Source: an uncultured Planctomycetaceae bacterium (GTDB lineage Bacteria; Planctomycetota; Planctomycetia; Planctomycetales; Planctomycetaceae). Taken from it: DNA of 22,248 bases. Under the pieces are notes generated by a model. The model searched no databases. It had not been told where the DNA came from and saw only the letters and a list, made by a program, of their open reading frames with translations. The translations under genes were made by a program, and so were the position numbers. Location of the stretch: positions 1 to 22,248 of the forward strand of contig CALFYU010000350.1 of NCBI GenBank assembly GCA_937952455.1, given 5' to 3'. Every line of letters starts with the position of its first letter. Position 1 is the first letter of the stretch. Positions 16,146 through 22,248 of the stretch are shown here, piece after piece.

Positions 16146-16370
16146 ATGGCAAAGAATAAACAGCAGAAAAAGAAGGAACGGGAACGGCGGGTGGCTCAGA
16201 AGAAGCTGGCGGCGCAAAAGCGGCAGCGGGAGAAATCAGCCGAGGAATCCGAAACGGCGGCGGCCAAACCCAAGCGGGTGTTCACCGCTCAGCCGCAACC
16301 GAAGATTCAGAAAGTCGCCGCCAACAACAAGAAAAGCACGTTCACGCAACGGCGGATCGGCGGCTCCTGA
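16146..16370 (+). CDS. Small Lys/Arg-rich protein of unknown function
   Basis: The 74-residue product has 15 Lys and 8 Arg (23 of 74) and nine Gln. Residues 1-35 form a highly charged, probably helical stretch (KKKERERRVAQKKLAAQKRQ) and the second half is Pro/Ala/Gln-rich and probably disordered, ending FTQRRIGGS. I do not recognise the family. The composition suggests binding to nucleic acid or ribosomes (inference). It is credible as a gene: it has a consensus extended -10 promoter, GGAG before the ATG and a compact 3' junction. It converges with the GlsB-like gene with only 16 bases between stops, where a short GC hairpin (16371-16384) lies. Confidence 0.8.
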   Translation: MAKNKQQKKKERERRVAQKKLAAQKRQREKSAEESETAAAKPKRVFTAQPQPKIQKVAANNKKSTFTQRRIGGS

Positions 16371-16386
16371 CCGCGCAAGCGCGGAG

Positions 16387-16689
16387 TTATTCCCGCGGCT
16401 TGCCGCGGCGGCGGGCTTTGCCGATTCCCCACCAGAGGACGATCAGAACCAGTGAACCGACGAACGCGGACACCAGGTCCTGAAAACTGACGGAGAGTTC
16501 GCCCAGTCCGAGTTGAATGTCGAGCAACCGGAACATTCCCCCGCCGATCACCGCTCCGCCGAGTCCGACGGCAAGATTGGTCCAGCGGCCCAAGCCCTCT
16601 TTCTTGAAAGTGACGAGCATCCCGGCCAACGGGCCGGCCAGGGCCCCCACGATCAGCCAGACGATCAATCGACCAATGTCCTCGCCCAT
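16387..16689 (-). CDS. GlsB/YeaQ/YmgE-type small membrane protein
   Basis: The 100-residue protein has three hydrophobic helices (~8-25, ~38-55, ~70-89). The motifs GRLIVWLIVGALAGPLAGML and NLAVGLGGAVIGGGMFRLL correspond to the Gly-rich helices of the transglycosylase-associated (GlsB/YeaQ/YmgE) family. Members are small inner-membrane proteins often linked to general stress; no enzymatic activity is proven despite the family name. The tail is basic (KARRRGKPRE), as expected for a cytoplasmic end. AGAGGG precedes the ATG. It lies alone and convergent with the small basic protein gene. Confidence 0.85.
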   Translation of the reverse strand: MGEDIGRLIVWLIVGALAGPLAGMLVTFKKEGLGRWTNLAVGLGGAVIGGGMFRLLDIQLGLGELSVSFQDLVSAFVGSLVLIVLWWGIGKARRRGKPRE

Positions 16690-16810
16690 GTGTGCCCTCT
16701 GAGAATTGCTGGAAGAGGTGATTTTCAGCAGCGCCGCTCGTCATTTCACCGCTGCTTAGCCTGGATGTCAACGCCGCGTGCCTAAGTCACGGCTGCCGTC
16801 TGCAGGCCGG

Positions 16811-16839
16811 TTGAGCCCGCGCATGCACACACGTACACT
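16811..16839 (+). promoter_or_regulatory. Candidate sigma-70 promoter for the VWA leader
   Basis: TTGAGC (16811-16816) and TACACT (16834-16839), separated by exactly 17 bases, each match the TTGACA/TATAAT consensus at four of six positions. Transcription from about 16846 would run ~148 bases to the terminator at 16965-16993. Confidence 0.4.
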
Positions 16840-16875
16840 CTTAAGGCCTTGCCAAAATCGGGCGGCGTGCGAACA

Positions 16876-17028
16876 ATGAGCCTTCGCAGATTGTCTATCA
16901 CAGCATCGAGTAACGGAGAACAGGAAAGAACTTGGCGGTATGAATCACGTGACTGGAGAGTAATATCCGTCGCAGTGAGCGGCGGATTTTTTTGTGCCCT
17001 TTTTTATGAAAAAGGAGACCCGCCATGA
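16876..17028 (+). CDS. Possible leader peptide ORF overlapping the VWA start
   Basis: A 50-codon frame from ATG 16876 (MSLRRLSITASSNGEQERTW..) runs through the terminator hairpin and stops at TGA 17026-17028, sharing ATGA with the VWA start at 17025. No clear Shine-Dalgarno precedes it and no family is recognised. The overlap could couple translation, and a ribosome moving through the hairpin could prevent termination. It could equally be chance, since there is little to support coding. Confidence 0.2.
   Translation: MSLRRLSITASSNGEQERTWRYESRDWRVISVAVSGGFFCALFYEKGDPP
16965..16993 (+). terminator. Intrinsic terminator or attenuator upstream of the VWA gene
   Basis: ATCCGTCGC, loop AGTGA, GCGGCGGAT: a 9-bp stem with one G-T pair, directly followed by seven T residues. 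It lies 31 bases before the VWA start codon and no recognised plus-strand gene precedes it closely, so it either ends a short RNA from the 16811 promoter or attenuates the VWA gene. Confidence 0.75.
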
Positions 17029-17666
17029 GAACTGATCTGACTGACATCACACTGGTTGTGGACCGCAGTGGATCGATGGAGGCGGTCAAAGAGGACGCCC
17101 AAGGGGGCGTGAATGCGTTCATCACGAGACAGGCGGGTGAACCGGGAGAGGCGCTCTTCACCCTCGTGCAGTTCGACACGTCCTACGAGTTTGTCCATCA
17201 CGGCGTTCCGATCTCTCAAGTCCCGCGGTACGAATTGTACCCGCGGGGTGCGACAGCGCTGCTCGATGCCGTCGGCCGCGCCCTCAACGAGACCGGCTCC
17301 CGCCTGGCGGCAATGCCGGAACAGGATCGGCCTGGGTTGGTCATTTTTGTGATCGTTACCGACGGACACGAAAACTCGAGCCATCATTTCACGAAGCCGC
17401 AGATCCAGGAAATGATCCGCCGGCAACAGGATGTCTACAGTTGGCAATTTACCTTCTTGGGTGCTGACCAGGACGCGTTCGACGAAGCGGCACAGATGGG
17501 CATCGATGCCGCCGGGGTCGCCGCGTTCGACGTTCGACATTGTATGGCGGGCACCTATTCGGCAGTCTCCAACAAAGTCGCCCGTATGCGGGCGCAGCAC
17601 AGCCAAGGCCAAAAGGTGGACAACGCTTTCACCGAAGAGGAATTGCGCAAGATGGTTGACGCCTAG
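17025..17666 (+). CDS. Cytosolic von Willebrand factor type A (VWA) domain protein
   Basis: The 213-residue protein is almost entirely one VWA domain. The MIDAS metal site is complete: VVDRSGSM (Asp13-Ser15-Ser17), Thr78 in RGATALLDAV and Asp113 in IVTDGHENSS. The C-terminal region (AFDVRHCMAGTYSAVSNKVARMR) is outside the core fold. There is no signal peptide or membrane segment, so it acts in the cytosol, unlike many secreted VWA proteins. VWA proteins of this form usually mediate Mg-dependent protein contacts; no MoxR ATPase or other usual partner is nearby. AAGGAG lies eight bases before ATG, an ideal ribosome-binding site. It is flanked by terminators at both ends (16965-16993 and 17719-17760) and so is a single-gene unit with a putative attenuator. 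Confidence 0.9.
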   Translation: MRTDLTDITLVVDRSGSMEAVKEDAQGGVNAFITRQAGEPGEALFTLVQFDTSYEFVHHGVPISQVPRYELYPRGATALLDAVGRALNETGSRLAAMPEQDRPGLVIFVIVTDGHENSSHHFTKPQIQEMIRRQQDVYSWQFTFLGADQDAFDEAAQMGIDAAGVAAFDVRHCMAGTYSAVSNKVARMRAQHSQGQKVDNAFTEEELRKMVDA

Positions 17667-17718
17667 CCGGTCGAGCGAGTGCCGAAAATGAGCGGCACGA
17701 ATATCGATCTTGAAGTTT

Positions 17719-17762
17719 GGGGGTTTCGGGGCACGATGCTGCTCCGAAGCCCCCTATATTTT
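17719..17762 (+). terminator. Terminator hairpin after the VWA gene
   Basis: GGGGGTTTCGG, a 14-base loop, CCGAAGCCCCC (11-bp stem with one G-T pair), followed by TATATTTTA. It lies ~50 bases past the VWA stop. The T-rich tail is on the plus strand only; the structure could also limit read-through from the minus-strand FAD gene ending at 17893. Confidence 0.7.
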
Positions 17763-17892
17763 ATGCAGCGTTCCAATTGGTGTCGTGCGCGATGGCGGCC
17801 GGAGCAAATTGCACGAAGTCGAAGCCATGCGGGAAGCGTGATTGCTAGCCGACACAGGCCGGCCATTTTCCGCTGGCACGACGGCGACGGCT

Positions 17893-19182
17893 TCAAACGG
17901 CCGTCTGCGGGCTGACCTCGCCCATCGCGTCGAAGATCTCATCCACTCCGGGACGGAACACGTTGCCGATCAGGATGTCGACAAGATTCGAGTGGTATTC
18001 GGGGTGGGCTTTGAGGAACTTGGCGAAACTGAACTCGGTCGAATAAAAGGCATACACCAACTTGCGAAACGATTCCACGCCGCCGCGATACTTCGGTTGC
18101 CATGCGCCCAATTTGTCGCCGCTGAGGTCGTCCTGTTCGAGGGCTGCATGAATCGCGTCGGCCGCCATTTCGCCCGATTTGAGTGCCAAATAAACGCCGC
18201 TGGAATAGACCGGATCGATGAATCCCAGCGCGTCGCCGACCAACACCCAACCGTCCCCGGCTCCTTGCCGCGCTTTATACGAAAAGTCCTTGGTCGTGTG
18301 ATAGTCGTCGCAGCGAGTCGACGCCGACAGCCGCTCGGTGATGGCCTCGGACCGCTCCATCTCCTGTTCAAAAATCTCGGCCGCCGTGCCGCGGCCCGGG
18401 GCAAACATGTATTCCATCGCTCCGGTGCAGCCGACGCTGACGATATTGTCGGGCAACGGGATGTACCAGAACCAACTCTTCTTACCGGCGGTCTGGATGA
18501 TGAGCGTCGCTCCCTCGTCCTTGCCCGGATCGCGCCGCGCGCCGCGGAAGTAGGACCAGACCGTCCCCATCTTTAACCTTGGATCCGGCACCTTCAACTT
18601 TAGCCGATTGACGAGAAACGCCGATTGGCCGGTCGCGTCGACCACCACCCGGGCAGCGACAACCCGCGGCTCATCCTCGCCCGCTAACTTGACGCGAACG
18701 CCGACCGCTTGTTCGCCCTCGAAGCAGACCTCTTGAACCTGCGCCGCCGTATGCACGACCGCCCCGTTGGCGGCCGCATTTTCCAACAGCATGCGGTCAA
18801 ACTCCGACCGGATCACCTGCCACGTCTGCGACGATTCGTGCGGATTGTATTCGTCGAAATAAAACGGCGCCGATTCCTGATTGTTCTCGTTGATGAACTG
18901 CACGCTGTATTTTTTTGGAAACGCGCTCTGTTGCAGTGCCTCAATGAGCCCCAGACGTTTGAGCGTCCAATAGGTTTCGGGAATTAACGATTCTCCGACG
19001 TGAAACCGCTGCTTTCCCGCGCGCTCCAGCAGCAGCACGCTGTGCCCGAACTCTGCCAACAATGTCGCCACGGTCGCCCCGGACGGTCCGCCGCCGATCA
19101 CGACTACGTCATAGGCATCGTTCACCGGTGGACAGACCGGTTCATCGCCGGCGGTCGCTATTGAGAATGTCCAATCGTCCAT
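17893..19182 (-). CDS. Flavin-dependent halogenase-like FAD oxidoreductase
   Basis: The 429-residue protein begins with an FAD-binding Rossmann motif, DVVVIGGGPSGATVATLL (Gly30-Gly35), and has the second FAD motif LVGDALGFIDPVYSSGV (~315-330). Features shared with flavin-dependent halogenases are the WFWYIP segment (237-242, matching WxWxIP), HVGESLIP (61-68) and the F-x-x-K-x-[GS]-x-x-F pattern at 88-96, which places Lys91 where phenol/pyrrole-type halogenases have their catalytic Lys. It could halogenate an aromatic or carrier-bound substrate. A geranylgeranyl-reductase-like or monooxygenase role is the main alternative, because many relatives are mis-annotated. It starts six bases after the stop of the chorismate-lyase-like gene, so the two are almost certainly cotranscribed. 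Confidence 0.85.
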   Translation of the reverse strand: MDDWTFSIATAGDEPVCPPVNDAYDVVVIGGGPSGATVATLLAEFGHSVLLLERAGKQRFHVGESLIPETYWTLKRLGLIEALQQSAFPKKYSVQFINENNQESAPFYFDEYNPHESSQTWQVIRSEFDRMLLENAAANGAVVHTAAQVQEVCFEGEQAVGVRVKLAGEDEPRVVAARVVVDATGQSAFLVNRLKLKVPDPRLKMGTVWSYFRGARRDPGKDEGATLIIQTAGKKSWFWYIPLPDNIVSVGCTGAMEYMFAPGRGTAAEIFEQEMERSEAITERLSASTRCDDYHTTKDFSYKARQGAGDGWVLVGDALGFIDPVYSSGVYLALKSGEMAADAIHAALEQDDLSGDKLGAWQPKYRGGVESFRKLVYAFYSTEFSFAKFLKAHPEYHSNLVDILIGNVFRPGVDEIFDAMGEVSPQTAV

Positions 19183-19188
19183 TGTGGT

Positions 19189-19743
19189 CTACTCAGCTGA
19201 ATCGATGGTGGTCAGCGGTGCGGAGATTTCCAACAAATCGACCGCCGGCTGATAATTGCAAAATATGGTCGCCAACCGCCCGTACGTCGCCTCCCCCGGA
19301 GCCATGCCGAAATGCTCCGCCAATTCCGGGCCGGGTGTCACGCGAAGTACAGCCGCCAGGTCGATATGCCGCAGCACATTGTGATTGATTAACACCCGCC
19401 CCAGGGGAATCTTTCCGGCCAGAATCTCCTTGCGTACCTGTTCGGTCACATACTCCAGATTGAACCGCACAATGCCGAATTGCACGACGTCGTCGGTCCC
19501 CGATTTGACCAGCAGAATCTTTCGCGAATAAATATTGCCGTCGGAAATCCGCTCCAGGATTTTGACGTCCACCTTGCAGCCGTGGTAGTCCTCCATCGTG
19601 ACCGTCATATGGTGGTCGTGCACCAGCATCTGCTTGTACGGCTCGGGAGTGAGCGCCGACGGAATGTGTTCCGCCGCGGCGATCAACTCATCACCCCCGC
19701 CAAACAGCGCGGTCAACGATTCAAGTTCCACTTGAGCATTCAC
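19189..19743 (-). CDS. Chorismate pyruvate-lyase-like (UbiC-fold) protein
   Basis: The 184-residue protein matches the chorismate lyase/DUF98 fold: YKQMLVHDHHMTVTMEDYHG (36-55), YSRKILLV with Arg74 in the position of UbiC's substrate Arg, FGIVRFNL, AGKIPLGRVL (109-118) and DLLEIS, where Glu172 would be the catalytic/product-binding Glu. UbiC removes pyruvate from chorismate to give 4-hydroxybenzoate. Planctomycetes generally rely on menaquinone, so a UbiC-like gene here more likely feeds a specialised aromatic product than ubiquinone (inference). The GTG start has a GAAGG-containing stretch upstream. It is tightly followed by the halogenase-like gene. A non-catalytic or 3-hydroxybenzoate-forming relative cannot be excluded. 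Confidence 0.75.
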   Translation of the reverse strand: MNAQVELESLTALFGGGDELIAAAEHIPSALTPEPYKQMLVHDHHMTVTMEDYHGCKVDVKILERISDGNIYSRKILLVKSGTDDVVQFGIVRFNLEYVTEQVRKEILAGKIPLGRVLINHNVLRHIDLAAVLRVTPGPELAEHFGMAPGEATYGRLATIFCNYQPAVDLLEISAPLTTIDSAE

Positions 19744-19957
19744 GGCAACTCTACCTTCATCGCGGCGGTGTTCCGCTTACTCGTACATCAATTGGAGGCC
19801 TGCGGTCCAGCCGGTGCGGCGTCAGGAGACCCGCGCAAAACCAGGGTCGCCCCGCGCACCAGATCAAACGAATTATCCCTCGCCCCACGGCATCCAACTA
19901 CCAACCCTAAAGCCTAAAGTCTTCCCCTCAAGCCTGTCCCCTCAAGCCTCAAGCCTT
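19744..19957. repeat. Spacer with short direct repeats between radical SAM and chorismate-lyase-like genes
   Basis: The 214-base spacer contains the 13-base direct repeat TCCCCTCAAGCCT at 19923-19935 and 19937-19949, a third partial copy (CAAGCCT, 19950-19956) abutting the radical SAM stop codon, and related AAAGCCTAAAGTCT just before. No gene is seen. The spacing leaves open whether the two genes share a transcript. Confidence 0.55.
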
Positions 19958-21268
19958 CTACGTGTACCGCACTTCACGGTGCTCCTCTTCAAAATACTCC
20001 GGCAGCAGCGAGTCGACCTGTAGCAGGCCGCGGCGGGTCAGAATCACTTCGTCCCCTTCCACAACGAGATACTCGGCCGCTTGCTGCGCCTCGAAGGCGT
20101 GACCAAAGGTTTCGAAAATGTCGACGCCGAATTTCTGTCGAAACGGCTCGCCGCTGATGCGGCCTTCTTTGAGTTGCAGGACCAGCTCACGGATCAATGT
20201 CTGATGCGGCGTCGGCTTCAAAGCGCGGTTGACCGGCAGTCGTCCGGCGTCGCAGGCGGCGACGTAGTCCTTCAACTGGTCAAGATTTTGATAGTGCACG
20301 CCTTGAAAATGCCCAAACGACGCCCCGCCCGTTCCGAGCAGATGCGTACCGCGAAACAGGTGGTCGCGATAGAGGAACCGGTCGGTTTCCCGGTTTTTCA
20401 CCAATTCATTGCCGCTGCTGATATGGTAGCCGCGATGTGAAAGCGTGTTAAACGCCTCATCGACCCACCGCCGTTTGGTTTCCCACCCGGCGACCGGCGA
20501 CGCCACCCCCGCGTCCTGCATTTCCTTGGAGATGATCGTATTGAACGGCAACTCCATCTGGTAGATCGTGATATTATCGGGCGACATCTCACCCGCTTTG
20601 TCGACGCAGGCGGACCAATTTTCGTCCGTTTCGCCGACCATGCCGGCGATCAGGTCGATATTCACTTGCGGAAATCCGACCTGTTGAATCCAGTCGTAGG
20701 CCCGGAAGATTTCCGGCGAAAGATGTGCCCGGCCGTTTTCCTCCAGGATCTTGTCGTTGAAGTTTTCCACACCGAGCGAAATCCGCGTGACGCCAATATC
20801 GCGGAGCACCTTCACCTTGTCCAAACTCAGCGTTCCCGGCTCGCACTCGAACGTGACCTCCATCGCATCATCCCAGGAAATCGACTGATGCAACCGTTCG
20901 CGGAGCGACAGCAACTGCCGCGTGCTGAGATACGAGGGGGTTCCTCCGCCGAAATAGACGAAGTGGAAATTGCGTCCGTCGACACCTTGATGCTCGCTTA
21001 AGAGTGCGACCTCTTTAATGAGCGCTTGCACGTAGTTTTCAATCGCCTTGGCGTTCTGATCGGTGTAGACGCGAAAGTAGCAGAACTTGCACCGCTTGCG
21101 GCAAAAGGGAATGTGGATATACAGCCCGAGCGGCCCCTCGCGGTGCGGCGTGCGGCCGAAGGCGCCGTGAATCTCATGCACGTGCTCCCGTTTCCACAAC
21201 GAATACGGGGGATAGTTCGTGATGAAATAGCTGCCGATCTCGGTTTTGGTGGAGGTTTGGTCGCTCAT
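19958..21268 (-). CDS. HemW/HemN-like radical SAM protein
   Basis: The 436-residue protein has the coproporphyrinogen-oxidase-like layout. YIHIPFCRKRCKFC gives the CxxxCxxC [4Fe-4S] motif (Cys56, Cys60, Cys63), GGGTPS (106-111) is the SAM-binding element, and EVTFECEPGTL, GVTRISLGVENFND and VNIDLIAGM follow as in HemN/HemW. A HemN_C-like domain (~350-430) ends the protein. True HemN has a fourth Cys (CxxxCxxCxC); here Tyr-Phe follows the third Cys (CYFRV), so it is HemW-like (haem chaperone) or a divergent radical SAM enzyme and not an oxygen-independent coproporphyrinogen oxidase. It lies upstream of the chorismate-lyase-like and halogenase-like genes on the same strand, separated by 214 bases. 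The ribosome-binding site is weak. Confidence 0.88.
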   Translation of the reverse strand: MSDQTSTKTEIGSYFITNYPPYSLWKREHVHEIHGAFGRTPHREGPLGLYIHIPFCRKRCKFCYFRVYTDQNAKAIENYVQALIKEVALLSEHQGVDGRNFHFVYFGGGTPSYLSTRQLLSLRERLHQSISWDDAMEVTFECEPGTLSLDKVKVLRDIGVTRISLGVENFNDKILEENGRAHLSPEIFRAYDWIQQVGFPQVNIDLIAGMVGETDENWSACVDKAGEMSPDNITIYQMELPFNTIISKEMQDAGVASPVAGWETKRRWVDEAFNTLSHRGYHISSGNELVKNRETDRFLYRDHLFRGTHLLGTGGASFGHFQGVHYQNLDQLKDYVAACDAGRLPVNRALKPTPHQTLIRELVLQLKEGRISGEPFRQKFGVDIFETFGHAFEAQQAAEYLVVEGDEVILTRRGLLQVDSLLPEYFEEEHREVRYT

Positions 21269-21296
21269 AAAATCTTAATTTCAATTCCCCGGGTTC

Positions 21297-21313
21297 CACT
21301 GGCTCCGACAGTG
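21297..21313. repeat. Short inverted repeat upstream of the radical SAM gene
   Basis: CACTG, seven-base loop, CAGTG. Read on the minus strand it is preceded by AAAGGTAACC, which also occurs at 444-453 near other CACTG/GTGCC palindromic sequence; this suggests diverged copies of the same interspersed element. The evidence is short and the call is weak. Confidence 0.3.
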
Positions 21314-21408
21314 CCAGGTTACCTTTTGCTTGTCCCTACCCGGATCGAACGTAGGTCATTTACACGGAATAATTTCTCATTGGTGAATCAATCGTCCTGC
21401 CTAGCAAG

Positions 21409-21424
21409 GTGCGTCGCGACGCAC
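21409..21424. repeat. Perfect 16-bp palindrome
   Basis: GTGCGTCGCGACGCAC is its own exact reverse complement, between the radical SAM start and the beta-propeller stop. It could be an operator for a dimeric regulator, but its GC-rich form resembles the other intergenic palindromes of the window, so an interspersed repeat is at least as likely. Confidence 0.6.
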
Positions 21425-21442
21425 GCTACGTTTTCGACTCGT

Positions 21443-21466
21443 CCTCTCTGCGTCTTTGCGTCTCTG
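21443..21466. repeat. Three tandem octamers
   Basis: TCTCTGCG, TCTTTGCG, TCTCTGCG in direct succession with one mismatch in the middle unit, followed by CGAG and a run of seven T (21473-21479). This is intergenic, just after the beta-propeller stop on the minus strand. A role is not evident; it looks like a remnant of a widespread simple repeat. Confidence 0.6.
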
Positions 21467-21484
21467 CGCGAGTTTTTTTAGCTC

Positions 21485-22248
21485 CTATTCGCCGGCCGGC
21501 TTGGCGCCGAAACAGTAAATATATCCTTTGCTCGATTCCGAACCGATCACCATTCGCCCTTCGGCAACGGCCGGTGAGGCCTTGATGGGGCGGCCGGCGA
21601 GATAGCGAAAGACTTCTTTGCCGTCGGCGAGATTCAGTCCGTAAACCTTGCCGTCTTGTGATCCGAAGAACACGCGGTCACCGACGACCACCGGCGAGCC
21701 TTCGACCGCGCCCCCCGTGTTAAACATCCAGCGGCCTTCGCCCGTCTTGCGATCGATGCAATGCAGCCGCTTGTCGCCGTTGGCGACGAGGACCATCTCG
21801 TCAGTGACCGCTGCGGCGGAGTGATACGGAAACAGTCGCCGCTTAGCTTTATAGGTCCACAGTTTCTTGGCGTTCTTCCAATCGACGGCCCAAAACTCGG
21901 CGTCATGGTTGCCCACGTATAGCAAGTCCCCCATCACGGCCGGCGACGCGATTACGTAGCTGCCGACTTGTTGTTGTAACTCCAGGTTTTCTTGACCGGT
22001 GGTGATGTCGATCACCCGCAAGAGGCCGTCACAGCCGGTGGTGAATGTCGAATTTCCCACAACCGCCACCGAGCAATTCACGGGACCTTCGGTGACCAGT
22101 TCCCACACCTTTTCACCGCTGGCGGTTTTGAGGCAGTACAGCGCCTGGTCGTGCGACCCGACAATCACGTTCTCGCCCACGACGGCTGCGCCGCCGACGA
22201 TCTGGTCGTTGGTTTTGAATTTCCAGCGGCTCTTACCATTCTGGCGGT
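21485..22248 (-). CDS. PQQ-like beta-propeller repeat protein, C-terminal part
   Basis: The frame is open from the right edge (RQNGKSRWKFKTNDQIVGGA at the edge) to the stop at 21485, so the true start lies beyond the window. Successive blades each show a V-x-G/D-x-x-(V/L)-x-V-G/N strand followed by a D/TG-x-x-x-W turn: NVIVGSHDQALYCL..GEKVWEL, LLYVGNHDAEFWAV..KLWTYK, MVLVANGDKRLHCI..GRWMFN and RVFFGSQDGKVYGL..KEVFRY. This is the PQQ/BamB-like propeller fold, frequent in exported planctomycete proteins. At least five blades are in view. Such proteins may bind PQQ or, as in BamB, serve only as scaffolds; no cofactor residues can be assigned. Export is likely but its signal is outside the window. 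Confidence 0.88.
   Translation of the reverse strand, partial: RQNGKSRWKFKTNDQIVGGAAVVGENVIVGSHDQALYCLKTASGEKVWELVTEGPVNCSVAVVGNSTFTTGCDGLLRVIDITTGQENLELQQQVGSYVIASPAVMGDLLYVGNHDAEFWAVDWKNAKKLWTYKAKRRLFPYHSAAAVTDEMVLVANGDKRLHCIDRKTGEGRWMFNTGGAVEGSPVVVGDRVFFGSQDGKVYGLNLADGKEVFRYLAGRPIKASPAVAEGRMVIGSESSKGYIYCFGAKPAGE

Larger units (their letters stand above)
16690..17024. other. Intergenic region with putative leader transcript of the VWA gene
   Basis: This 335-base gap contains, on the plus strand, a plausible sigma-70 promoter (16811-16839), a possible 50-codon reading frame (16876-17028) and a hairpin with a T-run (16965-16993) ending 31 bases before the VWA start. On the minus strand it must contain the GlsB-like promoter, which I could not identify with confidence. 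Confidence 0.5.

Noticed and set aside
19958..21268. Oxygen-independent coproporphyrinogen III oxidase (HemN)
   Set aside because: The fourth Cys of HemN's CxxxCxxCxC motif is missing (CYFRV), so haem-chaperone-like or other radical SAM function is more likely.
1..22248. CRISPR arrays, tRNA or rRNA genes, transposases, phage genes
   Set aside because: No regularly spaced repeats, cloverleaf sequences or mobile-element proteins were seen on either strand.

Overview
The window looks like a chromosomal segment of a Planctomycetota bacterium, probably order Planctomycetales. The main evidence is a same-strand set of families characteristic of this phylum: a DUF1501 protein, a DUF1549/DUF1553 protein with cytochrome-like CxxCH motifs and Big_2 domains, and a secreted cytochrome/WD40/PPC protein. 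The moderately high G+C, the long spurious antisense reading frames and the short palindromes between genes fit this. No rRNA, tRNA, CRISPR array, transposase or phage gene was found. Both edges cut a gene: the C-terminus of a FetB-type permease on the left and a PQQ-like beta-propeller protein on the right.

Layout. Positions 1-248 hold the end of fetB (+). From 11986 down to 484 nearly everything is on the minus strand, read in this order: DUF1501 protein, DUF1549/DUF1553 protein, cytochrome/WD40/PPC protein (split into two frames), acylphosphatase, ABC-2 permease, a rho-independent terminator at 2771-2798, then an ABC-exporter-like protein with a degenerate nucleotide-binding domain. The first four or five probably share a transcript. 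Next come csrA (-), a Gfo/Idh/MocA oxidoreductase (+), a metallo-beta-lactamase hydrolase broken by an in-frame TGA (+), a SAM methyltransferase (-), a small Lys/Arg-rich protein with a clear extended -10 promoter (+), a GlsB/YeaQ-type membrane protein (-) and a VWA-domain protein behind a putative attenuator (+). The right end, all minus strand, carries a HemW-like radical SAM protein, a chorismate-lyase-like protein, a flavin-dependent halogenase-like oxidoreductase and the propeller protein.

How the genes may work together. The DUF1501/DUF1549-DUF1553/cytochrome-WD40 block encodes three exported proteins that recur together in planctomycetes and whose biochemistry is essentially unknown. 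The chorismate-lyase-like and halogenase-like genes are 6 bases apart and suggest an aromatic or halophenol specialised pathway (inference). CsrA appears to regulate its own mRNA: the leader carries a near-consensus CsrA site plus two GGA motifs at the Shine-Dalgarno.

Two genes appear damaged, or affected by sequencing error. The WD40/PPC gene has lost about 46 bases, judged against its own internal PPC copy. The metallo-hydrolase has a single in-frame TGA with homologous coding on both sides. All assignments come from reading the sequence; no database search was possible.
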